The notes beneath the pieces are model-generated. The model saw nothing but the letters and a program-made list of their open reading frames with translations, ran no database searches and was not told the origin of the DNA. From Parus major (Eukaryota > Chordata > Aves > Passeriformes > Paridae): 64,000 nucleotides of DNA. Of the stretch, positions 1 through 12,058 are shown one piece after another. The translations under genes were made by a program, and so were the position numbers. The number at the start of each line of letters is the position of its first letter. The stretch's first letter is position 1. The stretch lies in NCBI RefSeq assembly GCF_001522545.3, contig NC_031770.1:108193664-108257663 (forward strand), read 5' to 3'.

Positions 1-2809
1 AGCGTGCAAGCAGATGATCTATTAATACAGCATTTATTAATACCCTTCTCACACACAGGAACCAAAAATCACAAGGCTTGCTTTGAAGTTGGAACTCTCT
101 CACATGAATGGAAACAAGTTTCCAGCTAAGTGCAGGTGCCTGCCATATGAGGAGAACAAATCCTGGGACCATGAGGAGCAATTTGATGACTGCTGTGTGC
201 TCTGTGCCCACAGTAGATTCATGTCAAGGTGACACTTCCCTGGCTCGGGTCTCCCCTTGTCTCTTACCAAAGAGCTGTAGATATTTTACTCTTTTTCTTA
301 CTCTTTAGTGCCTGATAGATGTTGTTCCTAAACACTTTTGCAGGTGATTACTGTGGGGAATTAGTAAACTTCTTATTCACACCTTTCTGTCCAGCCCCTC
401 TTGACTTGCATAATTCATTAATCCAGAGGAAACTCACAAAGCCCTGGCCAGCCCCAGAAGGGCTTTTCAATGGTTTAATTTAATGATGGTTGTGGGAAAT
501 GCCTGTGTAGCTGTTAAGCATTTTGAGTCCCCTCCTGTTCTTTCCCCTGTTAATAAGTGGTTGTGCCACTGAGATGCTCCCCAGGAGGACCCTTAATGTG
601 AAGTATGAGTGTTGCTGCCTGTTGACATGCTGGCTAACAAGGATGACACATCAGATCCCAGGAGTGCCTAAATTTTTGTGGTTTTCAAGTACAATAAATT
701 TTGCTTTCTAGCACAGGTGAGGTTTGAACCCCTACCTGGAAACACTCATGTCCCAGGTGTCCCTTTTTGGTAGTGGGGCCACTGGGAAAGGAAAATACAG
801 ATGTGAAAGAGGCCCTGAAGCCTTCAGACCTGCCAAGCTCCAGCTGGTTTCCCAACACCTCCCCAGAGTGGATGTGTGGAGTCGAGATATGAATGAAGGA
901 GCAAAGCTTTCTGGCTAAATGACACGGGTGCAGTGATGCTGCTCCAAGCCATGACATCAAATTCTTGGGCAATGTCCACACTTTGCACGTTGCAAAGGAG
1001 CATTACCAGGTGCTTTAATTTGCTTTTGGTTCTCAGACTGGTCCCTTGCTCACTTTTGGCCTCGACTCTCGAACATCCGTCCAAACAGTTTCCAGGCACT
1101 CTTCGGCAGCCGGCACAGCCAGGGACCATTCCCAGTTGGCAGCTTGGATACAGCTGCTCTGTTTTGGAAAGTGGGAGAGTTTAATGAATGGATGCAAGCA
1201 TTTCTGTGCCAATTGGCCTCGAGGCCAGCGAATGGTCCAGGCCGCGTTTCATTTTCTAAAAGAGACACAGCCTCAGGTCTCCTTATCTTTGCCATTAACT
1301 TCCTGGGTAGTGAGGGCTTGGCTGTTTACCTATAAAAATGACTTTGTGAAAATGGAGCATGCATGAAAGAATGGTTTCAAAGATTATTTATTATTAATAT
1401 GGTTCTTTTTAACCTAACAAGTCATTCACAAACTGATCTTGGCTTCCTTGGACACAGTTAGTGTTCAGAGACATTCACTGATCATTTACAGCAAGAAACA
1501 TTCAGCCTCCAGTTTGTTTTCTTTGCTTCCTTTTTGCAGTGGGGGCCGGCCAGCTGAGAGATCTGCTTTTGTTTTTCCTGTCCTTGATTTGATGATTGAA
1601 GCTTTTCAAACAGAACTACAACACACGGCAAGCATCCACGATGAATTTCTAGATAAATAAACACTTGGGCTGAGGTTATTTTGAAGAACGACAGCGTCAG
1701 TGCCTCCAAATGGGAAATAATAGAGTGAACTGAGCCCAGACATTTCTTTCTTTTTTTCTAGAGTTGGAGAACTGCTATCCCTCCTGTTAACCTGTGCCTC
1801 TCTGTTTCATAGATTTTCCTGGTGCTTCTGAAGCACTGGGAAAGACAAAGTTAGGGCTGGCTAAGGGTCAGTCCAGGTCCACCCTGAGAGAAAAGAGGCT
1901 CTTCCCATTGCCACATTGCCCAGAAGTGGGGTGAGGGTCACTCCAGGCCTGGCTACTCATGGGTTGTGGGCTTGGGGAAGATCAATCCCTTGCAGAGATG
2001 TCCACTCCAGGTGATTGCTCAGCCTTTCCCAGCTGGGGATGGCTCAGGAGACATGCCAGAGGCAGCCTTGTGTTGCCTAAGCATAGCTCTTGGCTCCATT
2101 GCTTGCTCATCTGTGGCTTTGCCTTCGCTCACTTGTTTCCTTAGATGAGCTCCTCTGCCTGCTTATTTGTGTTAGGAAAATTATCGTTCTTGTATTTCGG
2201 TCTGTGTCGCTTCCTCTGGGCCTGTTTTGTTATTGCACAGAGGGATGTCTCTAATGAAGTGGACGGAAGGAGGAGGACTCAGGGCTTATTTTTATCCTAT
2301 ACATAGGAAGTTGGCCAGAACAGGGAAAAACAGAGCAGAAAGCCCTCAGAGCATTCCCACCCCTCAGGGCTGGAGACAGCAATCTCCACAGACCTTGCTC
2401 AAATGTTCCACCCCTGCCCAAGGGAACTTTCTCCACAGTTTTGCTTGTTTGTTGTTGAAAGGGAAAACGTGTATTGCTTCCTGCCACAGGGCCAGGGCTA
2501 GCTGCTCTGCCACTACTGCCATCCAAGCCTCTTTTATTAATGAATTAAACCTCATACCACCAGACTGACTAAAAAAAGAAAACTAAAAAGGGGGGGACTT
2601 GTGTATGTGTGTTAGTAATGTAACAGCACCTGGGGCCCTGATGGGGCTGGCACTGACATTGCACTTCTGTAAAGATGGGAGGGCTGGTCTGAGGAGCCCC
2701 AAACACAAAACCAACAGACAGGATCGGGGCAGCAACACAGGGCAGACATACAGAAATATGCAGTGGTTTCTTTTGTGTCCGTGATGTTCTCAGAAGACAA
2801 TGGATTATC
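1..2809. other. Unique non-coding interval
   Basis: No exon, RNA gene or recognisable repeat is seen. Open frames are short, overlap on both strands and show no familiar motif. The one distinctive part is a CpG-containing block at about 1056-1245, within otherwise CpG-poor DNA, which contains a 14-bp perfect palindrome at 1214-1227. That block could be a regulatory element, but this is inference from composition only. Confidence 0.6.
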
Positions 2810-2955
2810 CCAGACCTTGGAACAACCAGGGATAGTGGAAGGTGTCCCTGCCCTTGGCAGGGGCTTTGAATTAGATGGTCTTTAAGGTCCCCTCCATTTC
2901 AAACCATTCTGTGATTCTATGATTCCATAATTTTATGATTCTATGATTCTACAAT
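2810..2955 (+). mobile_element. CR1 LINE, 3' end fragment
   Basis: This is a 5'-truncated CR1 retrotransposon in forward orientation. It shows the conserved 3' untranslated text around 'gatagtggaaggtgtccctg' and 'tctttaaggtcc', then a tail of degenerate ATTCTATG octamers (about 2918-2952). Octamer tails instead of poly-A are diagnostic of CR1. The octamers have several substitutions, so the copy is not recent. It has no coding capacity. Confidence 0.93.
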
Positions 2956-5370
2956 CAGTGATCATTAGATCATGCCATTAGCCTAGAAATTTTGGGGAAG
3001 CTGAAGCATGTGTTTTAAGGCAAGATATTTGCCTTGTGTTCATCCTCTCTTTGTCCCATTTAATCCCCTTTCCAGAAGACAAGTTTGATTTTTTTCCCCA
3101 GTTCTAATGTCCAAGGAGAGGGCCAAGAGAGCAGACAGTGGGAACCCTCCCACACAACTTCCCTGGCGCAGACCGGCATCGCCACGGAGCATCTCCCTCC
3201 TCTGCTGCTGCTCCTGCCACACAGCTGGGCTTCAAAGAGGATGCTCCTCTCCCACGTGCTTCAAAGGGAAAGCAGGAGCCACAGAACAATTACTCCCACT
3301 CACAGGGAGAGGGGAAATCCTCTTCTAACAGGGGATCATCCTGTTACAATGAGGATGTCTGGTGATTTATGACATGCTGCTTTAAACCCTCTTTCCCCTC
3401 CAAAGAAACACAGGAGACAGCAGAGCTGGAGGGAGATAGGAGAGACCTGACATTGGCAATGCTTGAAATACAGTGTGAGAGCTGGGAAAACCCTTCTCTG
3501 CTGGCCTCATTAGCATGACTTAATTAATAGTTATAATCTTATCAAGCAGAGGTTGCCATGCAAGAGGGATGTGCAGGCCAGGAATCAAAGCTTTAATAAA
3601 TAGATATTTTAAGACCAAAAAACACCACTGTAATTCTGTCTGGTTTCCTGTGTAATTGATGCCAGAAACAGACCTTTTCAACTGAAAAAAAAAAAAAAAA
3701 AGAAAAAAGTGGATTTAATGGGAAGGTATTAGTATTGTGATATTTTTGGGTAATAATTTTAACAAGAAAAAGCTGAGGGGTTTATTTGCAAAAAATCCAA
3801 ATTATCTGTACTTGATTGGCTTTCAATTTCATTTTATGCTCTAAATGCTCTGTAAATCCCAAAGGCTGCATGCTCTGTAGGGCTTATGCATCCATTTTCT
3901 TAATCTTTTTTTTTGGCATTGAATCCAAATTTTAAAAGAATATTCTCAACCTGGGGCAAAGAAAACTTTCCTTTTTTGACACCAAAAAGCTTTTGCAACT
4001 CACATTAAATACTGCAAAAATTAATATCTGTGCCATCAATTCTGTTATTGTCTCTGACATTTTTATAGAGCTCCCTTCTCTTTTTCTTTGTGTTAGCCTT
4101 GGCCTGGGTCTTGGAAGTGGCGGCACCTCTTAATCTCAATAAAATTTTGCTATCTTGAGGTTTGATATGGCAATAAGGGAAGCTCTCCTCACAGGAATCA
4201 AGAGTAAACAGAATAAACTCTGTCACCCATGGAAGCTGAATGACAGGAGAGCTTGAGTCAGGACCCAAAAAAAAGAAACAATGATCCATTTATTTCAGGT
4301 GTGAAGTGAAGAAGACAAATCCACCTGAGGACCTACAAAGAAGCAAAAGACAAAGAAGATTCAGACCATGATGTGGGCAGTGCAGTGTGGGGCACCCCAG
4401 AGGGAGAGACAGAAGCAGGACAGATTATCCAAATTTCAACCATACATGGAGCAACTCATACAAATGTGAGCTTGCCCAAGTCCAGGTTAGATTACTCCAC
4501 ACTCATTCATATTCTAGGTACATCTAAGAAAGCATCACAGCCTGTGAGAGCTCAAGCTCATTTAAAATATATAGATTTTTCAAATATAGAGGAAGTCATG
4601 GTTTTATTCCAGACCAAGTCCATCAGTCTCAATGGATTTTACTCCAGCACCACTGAGATCTGAATTTGCACCAGAATGTGCAAGTACAGGCCATTGACAG
4701 GACAGATTTCTCAATGCTAAAGGACGAGAGAGAGTGACTGTGAATTATAAAGCCACATCCTTACTGGCAGCTATAAATTTGGATAAACCTCCTCCCCCAG
4801 TGATCTGGATTTTCACATGCTGTCTCATCAGGCTGTTTCCCTCTTACTTGTGAAATATATTACAGTAGCCAAATTACCAAATGACCTCAATAAATTCAGT
4901 CATTCTGCTCTAAGAGAAGATACCATGCTGTGGAGAACAGAGTGAGAATGTTTTTTTTCTCTCCAGACTTGCAATTGTTCCCATTGTGTGTCAATTTTAT
5001 TGGCAGGTGATTTTTTTTTTTTCTCCCTTGCTTGGCCCCAGTTAGAATTTTTGCATTCTGCTTCTCCTGCAAATGCCTTTTCCAATCACTGTATTTTAGC
5101 TCATATCAATGAAGTCTGCATGGAGGAAGAGAATAAAGCAGGACAGATCCTCATCTGGTTTATATCTGCCTTGCTCAACACATTCCACAAACCTCTCTGC
5201 TGCTCTGCCCAGCCCAGTGCTGTGAACACTGGGCATAATCTTACCTTATATTTTTGTAGACAGACTTGCTAAGCTGTTTATACATGGAAGAAATTCCCCC
5301 CTAAGTTATTTAGAGGAATGGCTGAATTTAAATTTTTTTGTTATTTGTTTTGTTTTGTTTTTATTGTAAG
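2956..5370. other. Unique non-coding interval with poly-A run
   Basis: No gene or interspersed repeat is recognised. It contains a 17-base A run at 3685-3701 with no recognisable retroposed sequence upstream, so I do not call it a SINE tail. An 8-bp inverted repeat with a 7-nt loop lies at 5212-5234. AT-rich single-copy sequence makes up the rest. Confidence 0.55.
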
Positions 5371-5480
5371 AGAATCATAAAATAATAGAATGGTTTGCAT
5401 TTGAATGGACCTCAAAGATTATCTAATTCCAACCCCCTGCCATGGGCAGGGACACCTTTCACTAGAGGTATCCAATCTGG
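5371..5480 (-). mobile_element. CR1 LINE, 3' end fragment
   Basis: This is a reverse-oriented CR1 3' end. The window strand starts with the complement of the octamer tail ('agaatcataaaataatagaa'), followed by the complement of the conserved 3' UTR, including 'ccccctgccatgggcaggga'. It is heavily truncated, with only about 110 bp left. Non-coding. Confidence 0.92.
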
Positions 5481-6052
5481 AAAAAAATAAATATTTATTT
5501 CTGGAGAAAAGTTTTATACAGATTCAAAATTAGCCCATCTTCACCTAAAATTCAGAAAATGCTTTTCATTTTCCTGGTGTTTTGACTCAGTGCTCTAATC
5601 AAAGAACCTGGGGTAATGGCATCTGAGAGGCTCCCAACAGCAGCAGAAGTTCAAACCTCACCAGGCAAAAAGTCCTTAAATTCCCTAAGGAAAGTCTGAG
5701 AATGGCAGCAGGGGCAGAAAGCAGATAAGAAAATCCTTACCCCATGTCCCTATGTTTGTGGGTTTTTTTAAGAAACTTTCTCAATGTTAACGTAGCTTCT
5801 CTTCCAACTGTGAGAAAACAGAAAGGAGTAAAGATTTGTTTCAGCATCCATCCAGACAGCTCCAACCTTTCTGAGGAAACAGATGCACAAACCCTCTGCT
5901 GGCTGAGAACAGAGCAAGTGCAATTTCCATGAAAGTAACAAACCAACAAACTGTTAATGAAAATGAAATTAGTTTTATAATCAGCTCCTAGGTAGCCAAA
6001 AAAAACCCCAAACCAACCCATCAACCATGAGTAGCATCTGTAAGAATCACTG

Positions 6053-6140
6053 GATCATAGAATCCAAGAATGGATCCAAGAATTAATCCAAAGAGTCATA
6101 GAATGGTTTGTATTGCAAGAGACCTTAAAGATCTCCCTCT
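6053..6140 (-). mobile_element. CR1 LINE, short 3' end fragment
   Basis: A reverse-oriented CR1 tail is recognisable from 'gagtcatagaatggtttg' followed by 'gaccttaaagatct', the complement of the CR1 terminal region. Bases 6053-6093 are degenerate octamer-like sequence. Similarity fades after 6140; the bases up to about 6340 may be an eroded continuation, but I cannot show it. Confidence 0.8.
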
Positions 6141-6344
6141 GGTTCAGTGCCAGGTGAATCACCACCATGCCTGGAACTTGCCTCACCCAGTTAACCAAGT
6201 TAAACATGAACATCTGGTCCGAACTACTTGGGGATTCTGTTCCTGAAGCAGCTGCAGCAAGACTGACACTTGTTGGGGGATGTTCTCACACCATTCTCAA
6301 ATGATCCAAATGCCTAAAAGGACATGATGAGGAACCACAACCAT

Positions 6345-6690
6345 AGGACCTGGAGAGGACCTCATCCCTGGGTGTCCCTGTGAGCAGGGAGGGCTCAGAG
6401 CAGGGCCCAGGCTCTGTTCCATGGGGATCCAGCAGTGGCACCAGAGGAATGGGCAGGGATTGATCCCAGCAAGTTCCACCTGAACAGGAGGCAGAACTTC
6501 TTCCCTGTGCAGTGACCAAGCACTGAACAGATTGCCCAGAGAGGGTGTGGAGTCTCCTCACTGGAGATATTCCAGAACTGCCTGGATGCAATCCGGCACT
6601 CTGGGATGACCCTGCCTGATCAGGGAGTTGGGACCAGATTATCCACCTTAGTCTTTTCCAGTCTGACCCATTCTGTTAATCTGTGATGAT
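6345..6690 (+). mobile_element. CR1 LINE, 3' end fragment
   Basis: A forward CR1 3' region of about 350 bp. Recognisable CR1 text includes 'cagaacttcttccctgtgca', 'gattgcccagagagggtgtg', 'ctggagatattccagaactg' and the terminal 'cattctgttaatctgtgatg'. It comes from a different CR1 lineage than the copies whose 3' UTR contains 'gggcagggacacct'. It lies just downstream of the opposite-strand fragment at 6053-6140, so at least two independent insertions are implied. The 5' boundary is approximate. Confidence 0.88.
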
Positions 6691-7415
6691 TTTAAAATAT
6701 TCTGTGAAGGCAAAAAGCAAATTTGGAATACAGATACATGTTCTGCCTGTGCTACTGTGACAAAGAAAGAAAAGGTCACTGATGTAGGATGCCTCTAAGA
6801 GTTGTTTCACCTTGTAATTGTCACAGTCAAAAGAGAGATCAGTGTTTTCCCTTTTTCTTCTCTTTTATAACATCTAAAAATTAGGAGAAAATGAGATGCA
6901 ACAGTAATAGAAATTTAAAGCATTGCCTAAAAGCCAAATGCTTTCATAATGCCCTTAAAATATCAGTGCAGGAAAGTGTAATATCTGCTCTTCACTGATT
7001 TCATCTGATAAAGCTGTGGGGAGAGAGAAAAAGTGCTTTGGGGCATGTGAGTCCTTCAAATCTCTGTAGATTATGAAATGTCATTGTTACCTGGTTTACC
7101 TCATGAAACATAAACTTTACTAAACATGGTACATTAACAACAAGGTGTGCAAATGTGCCTTTTCAACTCCGAAACAGAGTTGCTTCTGTTCCAGACAGAG
7201 CTACCTCTTTGGACCCAAGATGACAAATAATTCAAGTTTAAACATACGTAGTTGCTTGCAGGCCCCAAGACACTTCATGGCAAATTTGTTCCAACTCCTT
7301 TTCTCAATGTCCCCATACAAATAGGACCCAAATATCAATTCCAGGAACAAGAGAGGAGACAGTTATGTACAGTCTGAGGATGAAGCCACAGTGACTTTTA
7401 TATATACATAGACAC

Positions 7416-7418
<3 letters not shown>

Positions 7419-7450
<32 letters not shown>
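7419..7450. repeat. (TA)16 dinucleotide microsatellite
   Basis: A perfect run of 16 TA units directly visible in the sequence, preceded by an imperfect TA-rich stretch (7397-7418). It is likely length-polymorphic and prone to cruciform formation or DNA unwinding. Confidence 0.98.
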
Positions 7451-7453
<3 letters not shown>

Positions 7454-10400
7454 TAGGAGCCCTGAAACTTAAATCCATATGCAGGCAAGCCTGCAAAGAG
7501 ACAGAAAGCTGAGGGCATTTTAGAATAAAAAGATATTGCTGCCTGCCAGTGTGAATATGAACTGCGTATAGGGTTAGTATCTGATGCTTTGGGAGTTTGA
7601 GATTTTCAGCTGGTTAGTTTTCATCTAAATAGAAGTCAGGTGTTTTTCAAAAGGCGCTTTTTTTTCTCCCCCTTTTAATGCATCAAAGTATTTTTCCAAC
7701 AGAAAAGGACTGGCTTTCCAACCAGTATGGAAATTTTTAATTCAATCTGAAATTTTGTTTATTTTAGGAAAAAAAAAAAAAAAAGGTAGTCGAAGTAGTA
7801 AAACACAATCATGGAAACATTCTTGCTAAAAATGCTGGCTTTAGATCAAAACCCTTGAAATTTTTTCAAATTAAATATTTCCCTTTAACACTTTAGTTTT
7901 TAAAAGGACCTGCTTATTTTTCTGAGAGTTTTTAATTGGGAAGGAAGAAAATACTAAAACGCAACAAGTAGAAGCAAGTCGGGAAACTTTTGAGAGGAAA
8001 ACAAACAAACAAAAGGCATATGTTAAAATGATGATGTCTTCAATTAAAAATAATTGTCATACTTTGATCAGTAGAACGTCTGGCCACATCTGACAGGGGT
8101 AGCAGTGCTGTGTAGGTGGCTCCAGGAGCTGCACCACGCTGGGGAAAATTTGCACTGTCAATAAAACCAGCCATGGGTTGTTCCTTTCCTACCTTCCCAT
8201 ATGCTGGGCTCATTAATGGAACATCAAATCTACAAATGTGGACATAAAGTCAGCCTAGACATGCCTAACTTCTGATATGAGCATCCGACCACTGCTTGGG
8301 GGCTGTGTTTGAAAAGCAGGGCCATGTCCTGAGGGCTGTAAATCCATTCTTTCTTGACAGAAGACAAATCTCAGTGGGATTCTTTTATTTTTTTTCTTTT
8401 CCACAAAAGAGTCTTGTGTTCTGCACTGCGAGCCCGAGCTGCAGCAGGGAGGGGGAAGCTGCAAATTCAGCTCGAGGCTTGAAAGATTTCCACTGTCATT
8501 GCTGGAGCTCTGTGGAGTCAGAGCCCCTCGGTGCCAAGAACAAACACATCATCACCACCGCGTAATGCAAACACGATGCTCGTGTAATCTGCTGCGGGAC
8601 ACTGGGAATCTGCCTCCTGGGAGGGGCAGCAGGCAGGGAAAGCCCTGGAAATCTTTTTTGGTGACTAAAGCCATGCTTTATTGCAAAGTGCGTAAAGGGC
8701 CGTCTCTCCTTTCCAGGCTGACTTCCCACCTGCAGCGCGTTGCTGATTTAATAAGGGCTGAAAGGGATTATCAAGTTGTGAAGTTGTTTGCATCCTACTG
8801 GGCTGTAATGAATGAAGGGTTTTGTTCAGCTCAGCCTGACTGAACGCTTCTTGGAGTGATCAGAGCTGGGGAAAGGCTGTAAGGAACCGGCGTTTTTGGT
8901 ACATGGTTAATGTTAGAACATTTCATGACGAAATGGTGGGGGCATAAACTCCTTGTTACTTTTGTAACTTCTTTTCCTATCCCAGCACTTGCCTCAGGTT
9001 AAGTCCTTGCGATGTTTTTTTTTTCAGTCTGCTTTGGTAACTCAGCAATCAGTGGGAGACAAACCTCAGTATCTTCAGCTCCTGTAATTCATGACAAACT
9101 GGAAAGTTCCCTTGCAGGTTTCTGCATTCACCATCCCCCTGTAACTCTGCCCAGGTTGCCTCACCCTTGGGGAGTTTGTATCAGTTGCAGTTCTGCTCAC
9201 AAAACTAATGACAAGAAAGATGCTCATTCCCTGCCAATTCCCTGCAAGCCACTTGCATTCCCTGCTGAGAAGGACAAAGAGTACCACAGGCATGATGAGG
9301 TAAAAGCCTCTTAATGAATCTCATTTTCAACCCAATAAAAAAGCAGAGCACCTCCACCCAATTAGCAGACACCAAACTCTCCTGTCCCTTTGAAGGCAGA
9401 GCCATCTGAGTGGCAAGCATTTAAAACTCACTTCTTTAATCTTTCAGGTGTTTCTCTGAATTTGGCACCTGCATCAGGAGCAGGACTTGGTCCTCTCCTA
9501 GACGCCTTCTCTTGCTGTGGAGAGGTCAGACGTGCCCTGTGAGAATCCTCCCCTCACAGTGTAGGTGGGTTTTGCTTCCTGTCTCCATCCCAGTAGGCTG
9601 TACCCAGTCCCTCTCATGTTTCCTGTGCACCAGTGGACTTTGTGAGGAGATGTTGACCCAAAAGATGAGGTATCTTGGACAGTCTCTTTGACAGAACTCA
9701 TGCAGACACAGTGGTACAAACATGAGCTTTACCAGGTCAGGAGAAGATGCAGAACCCCAGATTTCCTCTTCTTCTAAAAGAGCCTTGCAAGGGGAAACTG
9801 TCCCAGTGTTCAGGTTCTTACTTGAAATTTCCTTCACAATGTGTAATCCACCGTTCAAGAATCTAGCTAATTTCAGATCAGCCAATAACAAAAGTTTGGT
9901 ATTCTCCTAAACTTCCCCTGTGTTTCGGGTAAATAACCAAGGTGGCCATCACCATATCTGTAGTTCTTATCTTTATACCCCCATATTTTTTTCTTGTCAT
10001 GTTTTTTCCACAGCCTTCCTCCACCAGCTCTCCTAGGGAGATATTTTCTCATTTCCTTTTCCCACTCCTGCCTATGAGCCCTTCCTCCCTCCTGCAGATA
10101 ATTTTTGGGAAAGGAGCTCAGCAAACTTAAGTAAAATATCTTCCCTGTAGTTTTAGTCTCCCAAGTCAGCCAACTGGTCTCTCCATGCTGCTTCTGCAGT
10201 TAACAGAAGCTCCTCTAAGGGCTGACAGATCAGTCTTAAGCCAAACTCCTTCTCTGAACTCTTCAGAAGAACCCTAAGCTGTTCCTTGGGAGCCCAGGAA
10301 GCGTTGTTAAGTTGTCTGGCAAACAGATGACCCTGGAAGTCGTCTTGGCTGTATCACAGAGACATTGCCTTCTATTTCAGGTACTGCCTAAGGGCTCTTA

Positions 10401-12000
10401 TGATAAGAATTGTGTGTAACAGCTACAGGAAGACAAAGAGAAATCAGGAGTTCATGGTGGCTTTGGGACTCTCTAGTCAACAACAAAAGAAAAGGGCAAT
10501 CCAGGTTGGGTTATCACAGGAGTGTGGGAAGGGACCTCAACAGATCTCCTCAGAGCAGGGTCAGCCAGAGGTAAGACAAGACTGAACAAGGTTTCATGTT
10601 AGAAAAGCTCAGTGTTTTAAGTGATCTGTTTGGAGGAAGATGATAAAGAAGAAGAAAGTGTGTGCAGTTCCCCCTGCAATTCCCATCTCCTATTTGTTGG
10701 AAATATAGAAAAATAGGCAGGTGGGGTGGGATGGGGTAGCTTTTCCTGTAGGTGTGTGGTCCACAATGAAGTCCAGGCTTCTGTGGCTGCAAGCATCAAG
10801 ATATTCAGGTGAAAAGGTCACCATTCAGGACATTGCTTGACAGTGGTCAGAGTTGGCCTGATGGGTTTTCATCCATTCCAGGACCAGCTGCTCTGAAAAG
10901 TCAGAGGTAACATCAACTAACATAGACTGAGCTTTCCTTGACATTTATCTGTATGAAGGGGTCCTGTTTTAGAGTGAGCTGGTTTCTAAGAAGCCAGTTC
11001 TTCCCTCCCCCGGGAACAAATCCTGACTCATGTTTACCAGCTGGAGAAAACATGACCAAATAGTGGAAGGAAAAAAAAAAAAAAAAGAGATCTGCTTTGA
11101 GCATTAAACTTCATTGCTGAAAGACTAGAAACTACTGTTTGGCCTGCCAAGGCTTTAATTGTCAACTTATGTAAGAAAGGCTCTTTTTCAGTCTGTTTGC
11201 ATTCACCAGGGGGTTCATAAAACAATTATAAGAATCTAGTGATAATCTTCTTTCAGCCTTTATACTCCAGGCAGCCCAAAATGTCAATCCAATTGATGAT
11301 TGCTGCTATGTGAGGTCACTGAGCCACTAACTGGCTTTCTGACTTTATTGTTATTAATTGTTTTATTAGTTACTGCTACTATATGGCATGTGGGTCACTC
11401 ACCCTGTCCTCAGCCCTAATAGCTTCATTGTATTGTCCTGATCAAAACTCGTCCTTTCTGTGTCCCTTTCATGTGATCTTCAAAGTCATCTTTAGATGAC
11501 TTTGGATGGACTGAAAAATAAAAATTTCAAAGGCAACTTTAGGCTGAAACAAAAACTGACAGCCCCAAGTTTTTGATAGTTCAAATATTAATATCTTATG
11601 GTGTTAGACTGTCATCTTGTGAACAATCTAAGACAGGCGTGAGACAACCACAGACCCTGGCTGGAAGCAAATCAATGGACTCTCCCCATCTCTCCGAGGG
11701 GCTCAAAGGCAGTGAATGACAGATCCCACCACTCCAGGTTGGCTTGAAATCATTACACACACTGGATATTAAATTACATACTTCAGTGATAACTGATTGC
11801 TGAAAACCCTGCCTTGTGTGTGAATTAAAAATAAGACTTCACGACTGTTTTATATTCTTTTCTTTCAGCCTTCATGTTGCTTGAATGCAGGTCGTATTTC
11901 ATGCAGTATCCCTTCCACTTTAGAGGCAAACTGCTGGAGATCAAATCTTTACCTAAAATATTGGTTCAGACCTGAAACTGGAAAGGTGCAGATCTTACAG

Positions 12001-12058
12001 GACAGTGCAATATTTCATTCTTTTATTTTGACAGTGCAATATTTCATTCTTTTATTTT
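12001..12058. repeat. Exact 29-bp tandem duplication
   Basis: The 29-bp unit beginning 'gacagtgcaatatttcattc' occurs twice in a row (12001-12029 and 12030-12058) without a single mismatch, and the first five bases of a third unit follow. The unit is not a simple sequence repeat. Identity implies a recent duplication, or an assembly duplication. Confidence 0.97.

Noticed and set aside
721..745. B-box-like 'ggtttgaacccc' suggesting a tRNA
   Set aside because: No matching A box, acceptor stem or cloverleaf can be built around it.
3685..3701. Poly-A run as a tail of a processed pseudogene or SINE
   Set aside because: No retroposed sequence or target-site duplication could be seen next to it.
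5212..5234. 8-bp inverted repeat with 7-nt loop (possible small hairpin RNA)
   Set aside because: The stem is far too short for a microRNA precursor and the flanks do not extend it.
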